Source of the DNA: Syntrophomonas zehnderi OL-4
GTDB lineage: Bacteria > Bacillota > Syntrophomonadia > Syntrophomonadales > Syntrophomonadaceae
DNA length: 51,403 nt
Assembly: GCF_000983115.1 (NCBI RefSeq)
Contig: NZ_CGIH01000032.1
Location: 66,973 to 118,375, forward strand
Reading direction: 5' to 3'
Shown: positions 19,781 to 28,481 of the stretch, one piece after another
Layout of the letters: every line of letters starts with the position of its first letter
How positions within the stretch are numbered: position 1 is the stretch's first letter
The notes under the pieces: generated by a model
Database searches by the model: none
What the model saw: the letters and a program-made list of their open reading frames with translations, nothing else
What the model was told of the DNA's origin: nothing
Position numbers and translations under genes: made by a program

Positions 19781-20875
19781 GTGAGAAGGATAAATATAGA
19801 GGATTTGGAAGCCCAGATGCAGGTTGGCCGGAATATATATAACAGTGAGGGGCGGGTTCTCTTGAGTGCAGGAGCAATTCTTACCGAGTCTTACATTGCC
19901 CGTTTACGTGAGTTGGGCATCCCTTCACTGTATATCCGCGAAGATAATCTGCCAGATGTCCTGGAACCACCGGAACTTATTTCCGAGCAGACGCGCATTG
20001 AAACAACTAAAATTGTAAAAGATAGCTTTAAACAAATGGAAACCGAGCACAAGATTAATATCCGCCTGGTACAAACAGTAGTCAATAACCTAATTGATGA
20101 ACTTCTGAGTAATCAACATCTTTTGTTAAATATGACAGATATCCGCTCTTATGATGACTATACCTTTGGTCATTCGGTCAATGTATGCGTTCTGTCAATC
20201 ATGACCGGCATAACGATGCGTTACCATGATTCCCGGCTGAAAGAACTGGCTATAGGGGCTTTGCTGCACGATATTGGTAAAACAAAAATAAGCAAAGATA
20301 TCTTAAACAAAGACGATGATTTAACCCGCGAAGAATATAACGAAGTCAAAAAACATACCGAATATGGCTTTGATATGTTACGCCGTCAGGATGAACTGTC
20401 ATTGTTCTCGGCTCATATCGCCCTGCAGCACCACGAACGTTGGGATGGCAAAGGGTATCCGCGGGGTTTGGCCAGGGAAGATATACATGAGTATGCCCGT
20501 ATAGTTGCTGTGGCTGACGTCTATGATGCCTTGTTGGCCGACCGTCCGTATAGATCGGCCTATACCGTGAACCAGGCTCTTACCATCATGAAAAGAATGT
20601 CCGGCATCCAGCTTGATCCCCGCTGTCTTACGGCTCTTATAGCTAATATAGCGGTTTATCCCATAGGCAGCTTGGTTGAACTGAACAACGGCTCGATAGG
20701 TATTGTGGTTGATGTTAACAAGGAGGCCCCCACCCGTCCGGTCGTAAAAATAATTTTTGATCCGATTAGCCGGCGCATCTATCATTCCCATGAAATAGAC
20801 CTTTCCAAACTGTCAACCATTATTATTATCCGCTCACTGAGCGAAGAAGATTTTGCCGAATTGGTAGCCCGCTAA
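19781..20875 (+). CDS. HD-GYP domain protein, predicted c-di-GMP phosphodiesterase
   Basis: This 364-aa protein has an N-terminal domain of about 120 residues (MRRINIEDLEAQMQVGRNI, then LRELGIPSLYIRED), common in clostridial HD-GYP proteins, and then a full HD-GYP domain. HD is in LLHDIGKTKISKD and GYP in HHERWDGKGYPRG, followed by VAVADVYDALLADRPYR. All metal-binding positions that I can see look intact, so hydrolysis of c-di-GMP is expected. There is no membrane segment. The start is GTG behind AAGGTGATACG. A C-terminal 60-residue tail follows the catalytic domain (GSLVELNNGSIGIVVDVN). Confidence 0.9.
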   Translation: MRRINIEDLEAQMQVGRNIYNSEGRVLLSAGAILTESYIARLRELGIPSLYIREDNLPDVLEPPELISEQTRIETTKIVKDSFKQMETEHKINIRLVQTVVNNLIDELLSNQHLLLNMTDIRSYDDYTFGHSVNVCVLSIMTGITMRYHDSRLKELAIGALLHDIGKTKISKDILNKDDDLTREEYNEVKKHTEYGFDMLRRQDELSLFSAHIALQHHERWDGKGYPRGLAREDIHEYARIVAVADVYDALLADRPYRSAYTVNQALTIMKRMSGIQLDPRCLTALIANIAVYPIGSLVELNNGSIGIVVDVNKEAPTRPVVKIIFDPISRRIYHSHEIDLSKLSTIIIIRSLSEEDFAELVAR

Positions 20876-20879
20876 TGCC

Positions 20880-21115
20880 TGGACACAGATTTACATAGAT
20901 TATCACTGATTTTATTTTAAATTTATAAATTAATAATGCGCTATCTGTACCATCATCGCATATGCCTATTTTTAATTAAAGAATGATAGGGAACGATTAT
21001 AAGGCGTTTCCTATAGATTGCCGGGTCGTTATTAAGATTGTGTAAATCGGTTTGATCTGGTTAATCTCATTTATTAAACCGCGCGAATCAGCGTTATTTG
21101 CGTCTATTTTCTTGG
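20880..21115. repeat. Degenerate dispersed-repeat modules
   Basis: The gap after the HD-GYP gene begins with GGACACAGATTTACATAGATT immediately past the stop and ends with TGTGTAAATCGGTTTGATC and TTATTAAACCGCGCGAATC. These are diverged copies of the modules at 3640-4173. No gene is seen in the stretch; the promoter of the 21130 gene must lie here. Confidence 0.65.
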
Positions 21116-21129
21116 AATGGAGGTTTATT

Positions 21130-21681
21130 ATGTTTTGGGAAAATGCCGGTGCGCAAAACACCGCCGCAACTTTGCAGTTAGCCCTTGAAAAAGGCCGGGA
21201 ACTGGGAATTAATACCTTTACCGTGGCCTCCTGTACTGGTGAAACCGCTCAGGGACTCGTGTCCTTAGCGAAAAATGCTCGGATTATCTGTGTAACCCAC
21301 CAGGTTGGTTTTCAGTCCCCCGGGGTCGATGAGATGGAATCTTCCACCCGGGAAAGTCTTAAAGCCCAGAATGTTGAAATATTGACCACCACGCATCTGT
21401 TTGCCGGTGTAGACCGGGCATTGCGCTTTCAATTCAACGGGATTTATCCGGCTGAAATTATGGCTTATACGCTAAGGATTTTTGGACAGGGAGTTAAAGT
21501 AGCCGTAGAAGTAGCCTGTATGGCCTTGGATGCCGGTTTGATACCTCATGGGCAGGATATTATATCGATAGCTGGGAGCCAAAAAGGAGCAGATGCCGCT
21601 TTAGTTATCCGCCCCGCCCACTCGGCTCATTTTTTCGAGACCCAGGTCAAAGAGATTATCTGCATGCCCAGGAACAAATAA
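21130..21681 (+). CDS. Stand-alone pyruvate kinase C-terminal (alpha/beta) domain protein
   Basis: This 183-aa protein (MFWENAGAQNTAATLQLALEK) matches the free-standing version of the pyruvate kinase C-terminal domain found in Clostridia and archaea. Visible features are NTFTVASCTGETAQGLVSL and a C-terminal GSQKGADAALVIRPAHS. It has no TIM-barrel catalytic domain, so it is not a pyruvate kinase; function is unknown, perhaps ligand sensing. The ATG at 21130 follows TGGAGGTTTATT; an upstream in-frame ATG at 21052 lies in repeat sequence and was not used. Confidence 0.85.
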   Translation: MFWENAGAQNTAATLQLALEKGRELGINTFTVASCTGETAQGLVSLAKNARIICVTHQVGFQSPGVDEMESSTRESLKAQNVEILTTTHLFAGVDRALRFQFNGIYPAEIMAYTLRIFGQGVKVAVEVACMALDAGLIPHGQDIISIAGSQKGADAALVIRPAHSAHFFETQVKEIICMPRNK

Positions 21682-21802
21682 AATTAGGGTATTGAAATAC
21701 CCGTCATAGGTTATTCCCTCACTTCGAATATTTTTTACTAAATAAAACCTGCAATATAATTATTATATTTTGTAAAAGATATCTTCAAAGGAGGGATATC
21801 TT

Positions 21803-21943
21803 TTGATAAAAGTTAGCAGTAAACGAAAAGGAATGAAATTCGAGGATTTGGCTGTCCCGATAGCATTTATTAATGGTCTGTTTTTCGGCGGCTATGCCTT
21901 GCGAAAAATCAGACAGTATTGGGAAGGCGGCCCTCGCGATTAG
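21803..21943 (+). CDS. Small 46-aa protein, unknown
   Basis: A TTG start follows AAAGGAGGGATATCTT, an excellent ribosome site. The product starts MIKVSSKRKGMKFED and contains a short hydrophobic stretch (LAVPIAFINGLFFGGYAL) followed by RKIRQYWEGGPRD, which suggests a small membrane-associated protein with basic flanks. No family is recognised. It sits alone between the PK_C-like gene and a palindromic terminator. The ribosome site and terminator support it as a real gene. Confidence 0.6.
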   Translation: MIKVSSKRKGMKFEDLAVPIAFINGLFFGGYALRKIRQYWEGGPRD

Positions 21944-21969
21944 CCGCCGCCTCCTTTACTTATAAAGAC

Positions 21970-21993
21970 GGGCTCACAAATATTTGTGAGCCC
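21970..21993. terminator. Palindromic bidirectional terminator
   Basis: A perfect 24-bp palindrome (arms GGGCTCACAAAT/ATTTGTGAGCCC) lies between the convergent 46-aa gene and the beta-propeller gene. AATTGCTTTT follows on the plus strand, and GTCTTTATA on the minus strand. Confidence 0.65.
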
Positions 21994-22051
21994 AATTGCT
22001 TTTAATTAGACATGGAAAAAGCGGCTACTTAAATAATGAACGAGGTTCATA

Positions 22052-24016
22052 TTATTTTAGGGGCAGGGCTTTGATTTCCCGCAGGGTATCCATTTGATTT
22101 GCTTTGATCATATCGGGAGACAAGGTGTATACGGTGTTGCCGATATACATAATCCGGGCAATACTCTTAGCCGGATCATTCCAATAGTGACCTGCCTTTT
22201 GATAGTCATCTGCTTTTAGATGACTGATTTTCCCTTTAAACTGTAAACCATTTTGCAGATCTACGTTATAAATATATGCCCCCTGGAAAGTAAAGCTTCC
22301 ATATGCAGGGATATTCTGTCCGGGGTGGATCTGGGATTTATCAATAGTCATTACTGTAACCGGAAATGCCAACATATTCTTCTCTTGGGAAAACAAAAGG
22401 GCTTTATGGTTTCTTAATAATTCGGAGTCGGTTCCCCGATCCCCGATAATTACCTTACTCATTTCCACCGGTTTGCTTACATCGGTAACATCAAAAATAG
22501 CAATCTTCATCCCCTGGTAGTAGGCCATGCTCTGGCCGTTAAAACCAGAGGCTTCAACTGTATCCTTGCCAAAACCAATTATATGGTTCTCATCATAAGG
22601 ATGCAGGTAATCACTGTAACCGGGTATCTTAAGCTTGCCTAAAATTTTCGGCTGGGCCGGGTCTTTTAAATCCAATACGAAGAAAGGATCCACGTTTTTA
22701 AACGTTACCATATAAGCTCGGTTGCCCATGAAACGAGTGGCATAGATTCTCTCGCCGGGCGCGATGTTCTCAATTTGCCCAACCGGCTGCAGATTTTTAT
22801 CGAGAATATAAACATTATTGCGGGATATGCTACTATCGTTGGCGTGATCCTCGCTGGTGGTAGCGATACGAAAATAGCCCCGGTGTTCGTCCATGGAAAA
22901 TTGGTTTAAAACCGTTCCGGCAACCTGGCCTTCTCCGGCGTAAACCAGCTTGGAGCCATGCCAGCCGAATTTATAAACCTTGGTCTGGCTGGTGCGGGGA
23001 GCAATAATTTTATTTTCAAGCCGGGGGTTTGGATGGGGTCTGTAGTTATAGTCACTTACTGCTACATAAAGGTTTTGAGCCGATGCATATACAGTTTCCC
23101 CGCTGCCCAGGTAGGTCTTGATATCAGCCGCCTGTTGGGGCAGCTTCAGGTCAATTGAGCCGACTACCAGATAGTTGGGATAAATACAGCCGGGAAAATA
23201 ACGGATCGTTTTTATATCCTGGGCTATCAGGCGCTCATCCTTTACAGTATCGCGGCAGAGCGGGGTGGCTGCCTGCCCATGCTCGAGCGCATAATAATTG
23301 ATATGACAGTTGCTAAGCAGATAAAAAGCTGAACCTACTTTCCGTGAGGAAAGGTAATTCCCTTCCAACTCCAACCGGCGTATTTGGGTGATATTGTTCT
23401 TATCCTTGATATTATATACTACGGCCCGACATAATGAATAATTATGCGGGGGATAGGGAGGTCTTATTTGAGGTGAAGATTGGATCCTATAATAATCATC
23501 AGCCGGTATATTCTGATAGGAGTTGCCGATTACTATTAGCTTATCTCCGTCCAGGTATAAGTCAGCCGGAGTAAAATTGGCATCGCTGAATTTAATCGTA
23601 TTGACCACGCGCATCTTAGCGGCCGGAACCGCACTGATTATTTGCACACAACCGTCGTTTACCTGGTAAATATATCGGCCGTCCGTTTTTATCAAGTCAC
23701 CTTCATCGACTCCCTGCACCTGGGTATTGGTTTGCGAATAATCGGTAATTTGTTTTGATTCATCGGTTGCCTGGGCCACTCCATCCAGGGTTGCTTCTTT
23801 CATCCCATATCGATACAACCCGCGATTTTCTGCCTCTTTAAGCAGGCTTATAAGGTTTTCCAGGGAACCAACCAGCGGCAAATCCTGGGACGCGTTAGTA
23901 TTAGCGGAAGTTCCAGGTTTGGCAGTAAACCCATAGGCCACACCGCCCAGCCCCAATAATATTACCAACGAAAACACCGCCAACCGGAAATACTTTCTTT
24001 TTGTTCCAGAATTCAT
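22052..24016 (-). CDS. Membrane-anchored beta-propeller domain protein
   Basis: The 654-aa protein starts with a basic stretch (MNSGTKRKYFRL) and a single membrane segment (AVFSLVILLGLGGVAYGF), then an extracytoplasmic region. The QVQGVDEGDLIKTDGRYIY motif is a hallmark of the secreted beta-propeller family (PF09826), and repeated blade-like strands follow (VYDLKDPAQPKILGKL-type). Function in the family is unknown; surface attachment or binding is possible. I used the ATG at 24016. The frame extends to a TTG at 24115, but that start overlaps a terminator stem. It is convergent with the small gene at 21803. Confidence 0.85.
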   Translation of the reverse strand: MNSGTKRKYFRLAVFSLVILLGLGGVAYGFTAKPGTSANTNASQDLPLVGSLENLISLLKEAENRGLYRYGMKEATLDGVAQATDESKQITDYSQTNTQVQGVDEGDLIKTDGRYIYQVNDGCVQIISAVPAAKMRVVNTIKFSDANFTPADLYLDGDKLIVIGNSYQNIPADDYYRIQSSPQIRPPYPPHNYSLCRAVVYNIKDKNNITQIRRLELEGNYLSSRKVGSAFYLLSNCHINYYALEHGQAATPLCRDTVKDERLIAQDIKTIRYFPGCIYPNYLVVGSIDLKLPQQAADIKTYLGSGETVYASAQNLYVAVSDYNYRPHPNPRLENKIIAPRTSQTKVYKFGWHGSKLVYAGEGQVAGTVLNQFSMDEHRGYFRIATTSEDHANDSSISRNNVYILDKNLQPVGQIENIAPGERIYATRFMGNRAYMVTFKNVDPFFVLDLKDPAQPKILGKLKIPGYSDYLHPYDENHIIGFGKDTVEASGFNGQSMAYYQGMKIAIFDVTDVSKPVEMSKVIIGDRGTDSELLRNHKALLFSQEKNMLAFPVTVMTIDKSQIHPGQNIPAYGSFTFQGAYIYNVDLQNGLQFKGKISHLKADDYQKAGHYWNDPAKSIARIMYIGNTVYTLSPDMIKANQMDTLREIKALPLK

Positions 24017-24112
24017 CACACCCAAATCCTTTCCTTTTTCATTATCAGTTATTACGCTGTAAAGACCTAATTCTTGCAGTTCCCGGCTATTAATAACGGA
24101 AGAAGTTGAAGA

Positions 24113-24138
24113 CAAAAAAAGAGAGGCGCAAACCTCTC
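24113..24138 (-). terminator. Rho-independent terminator upstream of the beta-propeller gene
   Basis: On the minus strand GAGAGG-TTTGCG-CCTCTC is followed by seven T. It probably ends the dut transcript, or acts as an attenuator before the beta-propeller gene about 100 bp downstream. Confidence 0.8.
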
Positions 24139-24156
24139 ATAATGTTCATTAGCCGG

Positions 24157-24362
24157 CCATGGCTACAGAACCAACAGCCATGGAAAACATTGGGATAATA
24201 CGTTTTAGGGAAGCTAAAGCTTCCCAGCGGAAGAAAAAGCTTCCGCTACTACGCTTAAACATATTGCCTCAGTAAGAATCTGATCAGGCGGAAGCTAAAG
24301 CTGCCGCTACTTTTAAACTGGAATGGCAAAATGAAACCGCGTTATCCGCATCTTTTGCTTCT
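24157..24362. repeat. Mosaic repeat between dut and the beta-propeller gene
   Basis: It starts with an inverted repeat (CCATGGCT/AGCCATGG, 24157-24183), then diverged copies of the hairpin module (GGAAGCTAAAGCTTCCC, GCGGAAGCTAAAGCTGCCG) and the GC-rich module AACCGCGTTATCCGCATC near 24340. The last module reaches within a few bases of the dut stop. No gene is seen. Confidence 0.8.
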
Positions 24363-24364
24363 AA

Positions 24365-24751
24365 CTATTTTTCCTCTGCGAAACCAGCCTTAACGACCGG
24401 GGCAAAAACCATTTGCGCTACCTTCTGTCCAGGCAAAACCCGGATAGGGTTGTCAGTTACGTTTAATAATAATACCTTAACCTCTCCTATATGTTCGCAA
24501 TCAATCGTTCCGGGTGCATTAGCCACTACAATCCCCTTGCCGGTCATCCCGGCCCGACTGCGAATCTGAGCCTCATAGCCGGGAGGGATCATCATGGCAA
24601 AGCCGGTAGGAAAACTCTTTACTTCATTTGGATAGAGCACGACTTCTTCCTGAATTGCTATCGCCAGATCACAGCCGGCGGCACCTTTCGTCTCATATTC
24701 GGGCAGCTTGGCCCAACTGACCAGTTTCTTAAACTTTACCTCAATCTCCAT
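24365..24751 (-). CDS. dut: dUTP diphosphatase, apparently lacking motif V
   Basis: Trimeric dUTPases hydrolyse dUTP to dUMP and PPi. This 128-aa protein has motif 1 (GAAGCDLAIA), FPTGFAMMIPPGYEAQIRSRAGM for motif 2, and motif 3 ANAPGTIDCEHIGE, then motif 4 PGQKVAQMVF. The usual Tyr in motif 3 (GTIDxDYRGE) is His. The protein stops at VKAGFAEEK, so the Gly-rich C-terminal arm (GFGSTG), which closes over the active site of a neighbouring subunit, is missing. Usual length is about 145-155 residues. The stop is immediately followed by a dispersed repeat, which may have removed the end. Start ATG follows TAGGAGGATAG. It lies 91 bp after the DUF3006 gene. Confidence 0.9.
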   Translation of the reverse strand: MEIEVKFKKLVSWAKLPEYETKGAAGCDLAIAIQEEVVLYPNEVKSFPTGFAMMIPPGYEAQIRSRAGMTGKGIVVANAPGTIDCEHIGEVKVLLLNVTDNPIRVLPGQKVAQMVFAPVVKAGFAEEK

Positions 24752-24842
24752 AGTTTCTATCCTCCTATACCACTTATGACATAGTTTGTTTTACAGACAA
24801 AGATTCTTGGCTATGCGCAGAATTTTCGGTTCGATTGAAAAA

Positions 24843-25058
24843 TCAATCCTCCCATACTTCTGCAGCCAGTTTATCAATTTTTTCTTTTCTTAAAAGGGTG
24901 ACTTCATCATCTACTATCCAGCCGTCAGCCTGTTTCCTTATCGCATCTCCTTCCCGAGCGTTGGCAGGGAGATCTTGGCGATCAATTTTTAACATGCCCC
25001 GCTCCGTTTCAATAATTGCCAGAGAGCCTTCAAAACGGTCAATAATTCCCTGTTTCAT
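24843..25058 (-). CDS. DUF3006 domain protein
   Basis: This 71-aa protein (MKQGIIDRFEGSLAIIETERG) matches DUF3006, a small beta-rich family that is commonly encoded next to ComEC-like MBL hydrolases, as it is here. Function is unknown. It starts two bases after the upstream gene's stop, so translation is coupled. Confidence 0.85.
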   Translation of the reverse strand: MKQGIIDRFEGSLAIIETERGMLKIDRQDLPANAREGDAIRKQADGWIVDDEVTLLRKEKIDKLAAEVWED

Positions 25059-25060
25059 TT

Positions 25061-25972
25061 TTATTCACCATTTTCTTTAGAATTTGTTTTTATCTCAATA
25101 TTATTTTTACCATCGGCAAAAACTACTATTGTACCCTGTTTATCGGTGCGCAGGACGTTGATATCGGCCTTCTTTAACCTGGCCAGGACTTCCTTATGAG
25201 GATGCCCATAGGCATTATCTTGACCGCAGCTAATCACCGCATAAACAGGTGCAACCGATTTTAAGAAGCGTCTGGAACTACTGGATATGCTGCCATGATG
25301 GCCTATTTTAATTATATCGGATTGCAGGTTGTAACCTGCCGCCAACATATCTAATTCAGCTGTTTCAGTAGCATCGCCGCAGAAGAGAAAGCTTTGCTGT
25401 CCATAATCCAATTTAATAACGGCACTAAAATCATTAAGGTTTTCGTAGGATCGGGCAGGGGACAGTATCTGGCAGTTTAAATTCGTTACAGGTATAGTAA
25501 CCCCCGCCTGGGCAGTCTTTACTTTTAAGCCCCGTCCTTTTATAGCCTGCAATAGATCCTCATAAGTCTTGGTGTTGTGAGTGACCCGGGGCAAGTAGAC
25601 GTTTTCTACCGGGAAATGATTAACTACCGCATCCAGCCCTCCGATATGATCCTCGTGGGGATGCGTTCCTACCAATACATCGATTTTCTTCACCTCTTGG
25701 GAGGCCAGATAATCACATATTAACCTTTCATCATCATTGCCGCCCCCATCGATCAGGATATTTTCTGCAGCGGGGGTTTGAATTAATATGGCGTCACCCT
25801 GACCAACATCAATATAATGCACCTTCAGCAGCCCGTCATCGGACAGAGCGGACTGAGGTTCGGACAGGGCAGGCTGGCTTTCCGGCGCATAACTATCAGA
25901 AAGCAATAAGTTGCTGCATCCACCCAGCAGTAACACGCCCAGAATAATACCAAATATTGTTTTTTTGTTCAA
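25061..25972 (-). CDS. ComEC/Rec2-like MBL-fold hydrolase, lipoprotein
   Basis: The 303-aa protein has a lipoprotein signal (MNKKTIFGIILGVLLLGGC; lipobox LLGGC) and a metallo-beta-lactamase fold: HYIDVGQGDAILIQTP, GTHPHEDHIGGLDAV with the metal-binding HxHxDH set, FLFCGDATE and IIKIGHHGS. It resembles the C-terminal hydrolase domain of ComEC without the membrane channel. Family members are proposed to be extracytoplasmic nucleases, which fits a DNA-uptake or scavenging role; the substrate is not shown. It lies 13 bp after the PAS-GGDEF-HD-GYP gene and directly before DUF3006. Confidence 0.9.
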   Translation of the reverse strand: MNKKTIFGIILGVLLLGGCSNLLLSDSYAPESQPALSEPQSALSDDGLLKVHYIDVGQGDAILIQTPAAENILIDGGGNDDERLICDYLASQEVKKIDVLVGTHPHEDHIGGLDAVVNHFPVENVYLPRVTHNTKTYEDLLQAIKGRGLKVKTAQAGVTIPVTNLNCQILSPARSYENLNDFSAVIKLDYGQQSFLFCGDATETAELDMLAAGYNLQSDIIKIGHHGSISSSSRRFLKSVAPVYAVISCGQDNAYGHPHKEVLARLKKADINVLRTDKQGTIVVFADGKNNIEIKTNSKENGE

Positions 25973-25985
25973 GTCTAATCCTCCA

Positions 25986-28166
25986 CTAAACTATATTTTG
26001 CTGGAAATTGATAAAAGCGTCTGCCAAATCAGGATCAAACTGCTTACCGCTCTTTTGGCGGATCTCCTCTAAAGCCTCTTCGGGTGAGACGGCAGCTTTA
26101 TATACGCTACCGTGGGTCATTATATCATATGCATCTATTATACTCATAATCCGAGCCAATAAAGGTATCTGTTCCCCCCTTAAACCTTGCGGATAGCCGG
26201 AACCATCCCAATGCTCATGATGAGTCAGAATAGCTTCAGCTATGGAGTGGATTTCGGGAATAGAACGGGCCAGACGATAACCGATTTCCGGGTGTTTTTT
26301 TACCTTCTCGCATTCCTGGGCATCCAAAGGCTCCGCTTTCAGAAAAATCTCCTGAGGCAGGCCTACATTGCCGATATCACGGAGGTAAGCCAGCAAAACC
26401 AACTCATCTATCTCCTGTTTATCCAGCTTAAGGTTCTTACCTATCTCCATTGCCAAAGCCATTAATCTCTGAGTACGAGCCTCATCTTCACAGTTGTATC
26501 TGCGCAGGGATTCCTGCAGGCTGACTAAGGTTGAACTACGATCAGCCTTGGCGGCTAACAACTTTTTGGTATACATGTAGTCTTCGGCCATACTAAAAAT
26601 TTCTGCTATTTCCTGGAGCATATTTTCCCGGGTAGCTGTACCTAAGGCAATGCTAAGTTTAATCGGTTCATGGTCGGCTTCCTGACAGCCTTGGCTGATA
26701 CGTTCACATATCCTCATGGCGGCCTGGGCACTGGTGCGGGGAAGGATAATCAGGAATTCATCGCCGCCCCAGCGCACCACGATGTCGCTGTCCCGGCAGC
26801 AGCTTTTGAGCGTCTGGGCCGTTTTAACCAACAAACGATCCCCTTCCTGATGACCAAAAACATCATTGGTGAGCTTTAGCTCATTCAGGTCGCCGATTAT
26901 AAGGGACAGGGGCAGATATGCCTCATCATCCATTTGCGCCAGGATCATGTCGGCATAAGCCCGATTATACAATCCAGTCAGCTTATCGTTATAGCTTAAA
27001 TAATGTATCTGTTCGGCGGCCTGCTTTTGAGCGGTTATGTCGCGCATAACCATTACCATTCCTAAATCCTGGCCATCCTGGTCACGGATGGAGGCAGCGT
27101 TGTTTTCCAAAAAACGCCGCTTGCCGTCTCTAACAATACATACCATGTTATCATTTATCTCGGCCGTTTGGGTTGTAATACGTTCATTAAAAATAGTTTG
27201 AGCATCATTACAATTTCCCATCTGCTCAACGTTATTTAACAAATCGCCTAAATGCTGTCCCACCGCATTTTCCGGAGACCAGCCTAATATATCGGCAGCC
27301 ACCTGATTAAGAAACAGTACCCGGCTGTCAGCATCGGTTGCAATAACCCCTTCACAGATTGACTCCAAGGTAACCGACAACCATTCCTTTTCGTTCTGCA
27401 GGGCGAGCTCAGCTCGGCGGCGGCGGGTGGTATCAACCAGCAGGCAGGCTATGTTACGGTGATTAGGACGAAAGGCGAAGACTTCGTAATAAGCATCCAG
27501 GGAGCGGAAATAGCCTTCATATTGTTGAGGCTGACCGCTTGATGCAACTTTTCTTAACAACTGCCACCAATAATCCTCTATCATATACGACTGTTCAGAC
27601 ATCAGACTGCCGATTATCTTGTTTTTCTTAACCCGGGCGGTTTTTTCATAGGTAGGATTAACATCCAGAAACTTAAAATCCTTGGGAAACTGGTTTTCAT
27701 CATATATAATCTCCCAGAGGGCAAAACCCTCCTGCATGGAATCAAACAGGCTTTGATAATATGCTCCCGTTCTGCGCAAAACACCTTCTTCTTTTTTTCG
27801 AGCCGTGATATCACGCGATACCAATACTGCCCCCTTAAAAATACCCTCTTCGAATATAGGGGCGCCAACCGTTTCCAACCACAGATAATTACCATTTTTA
27901 TGCCGGTATTTATACTCCAACTGTATTTCATCCTTACCTGAGCGTAGTTCTTCCATCGCTGCACAGCCGGATTGATAGTCATATGAATAAATATTTTTAA
28001 ATATATTTTCTCCCAACATCTCCTCGATATCATAACCTAGTATTTTTTGGCAGGAAGGACTAATATAATTAATGCTCAGGTCAGCATCAGTCTTCGCAAC
28101 AACATCCGACATATTGTCCATAATTTGCCGTAAAAGTCTCTCATTATTTTGATTTGATTTATACAT
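25986..28166 (-). CDS. PAS-PAS-PAS-GGDEF-HD-GYP protein, HD motif degenerate
   Basis: The 726-aa protein has three PAS domains (about residues 10-125, 140-250, 265-380), a GGDEF domain (about 395-540) and a C-terminal HD-GYP domain (about 560-726). It is cytoplasmic, with no membrane segment. The GGDEF has an intact RWGGDEF A-site and an RDSD I-site five residues upstream, so diguanylate cyclase activity with feedback control is expected. In HD-GYP the metal-binding HD pair reads RD (YLRDIGNVGLP, Arg596-Asp597, codon 26381-26379), while HHEHWDGSGYP is intact. Loss of the HD histidine makes phosphodiesterase activity doubtful. The gene heads an operon with MBL, DUF3006 and dut. Confidence 0.9.
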   Translation of the reverse strand: MYKSNQNNERLLRQIMDNMSDVVAKTDADLSINYISPSCQKILGYDIEEMLGENIFKNIYSYDYQSGCAAMEELRSGKDEIQLEYKYRHKNGNYLWLETVGAPIFEEGIFKGAVLVSRDITARKKEEGVLRRTGAYYQSLFDSMQEGFALWEIIYDENQFPKDFKFLDVNPTYEKTARVKKNKIIGSLMSEQSYMIEDYWWQLLRKVASSGQPQQYEGYFRSLDAYYEVFAFRPNHRNIACLLVDTTRRRRAELALQNEKEWLSVTLESICEGVIATDADSRVLFLNQVAADILGWSPENAVGQHLGDLLNNVEQMGNCNDAQTIFNERITTQTAEINDNMVCIVRDGKRRFLENNAASIRDQDGQDLGMVMVMRDITAQKQAAEQIHYLSYNDKLTGLYNRAYADMILAQMDDEAYLPLSLIIGDLNELKLTNDVFGHQEGDRLLVKTAQTLKSCCRDSDIVVRWGGDEFLIILPRTSAQAAMRICERISQGCQEADHEPIKLSIALGTATRENMLQEIAEIFSMAEDYMYTKKLLAAKADRSSTLVSLQESLRRYNCEDEARTQRLMALAMEIGKNLKLDKQEIDELVLLAYLRDIGNVGLPQEIFLKAEPLDAQECEKVKKHPEIGYRLARSIPEIHSIAEAILTHHEHWDGSGYPQGLRGEQIPLLARIMSIIDAYDIMTHGSVYKAAVSPEEALEEIRQKSGKQFDPDLADAFINFQQNIV

Positions 28167-28435
28167 CCCAGACCCCCATAGATTAAGTCTATATATATGT
28201 ATAAATTTTTAGATAATTAAATACCTTAGTCCCTGTTAAAATTTATTTTTTTTTGGGGCTTTAGTATTTTTTTCAGCCAATACAAGATAAATAGCTATAT
28301 CTATCAATTATAAACGATACAACCATTTTGTACCATGAAGGTTTAAATAATTAATTCGGGACTTTTGTCGGGTGTCAGTAAAATATTTGCGACTTTTTAT
28401 TCAAATTTCCCAATAGGCTCAAATATTTTAGACAT
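28167..28435. other. Intergenic, AT-rich, no gene seen
   Basis: This stretch is very AT-rich and shows no supported frame or convincing promoter. It must hold the promoter of the minus-strand PAS-GGDEF-HD-GYP gene. Confidence 0.5.
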
Positions 28436-28481
28436 GAAAAAATGTCCGATTCCCTATCTTTTGCAAAACCGGACATTTTTA
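28436..28481 (-). terminator. Terminator after the polysaccharide deacetylase gene
   Basis: AAATGTCCG and CGGACATTT form a 9-bp stem separated by about 21 bases. TTTTTT follows on the minus strand right after the stop at 28482; a T-run follows on the plus strand as well. Confidence 0.7.

Noticed and set aside
24017-24115. Longer N-terminus for the beta-propeller protein starting at TTG 24115
   Set aside because: That start overlaps the T-run of a terminator stem and would be followed by 33 residues that do not precede the signal-anchor in a typical way; the ATG at 24016 has a ribosome site.
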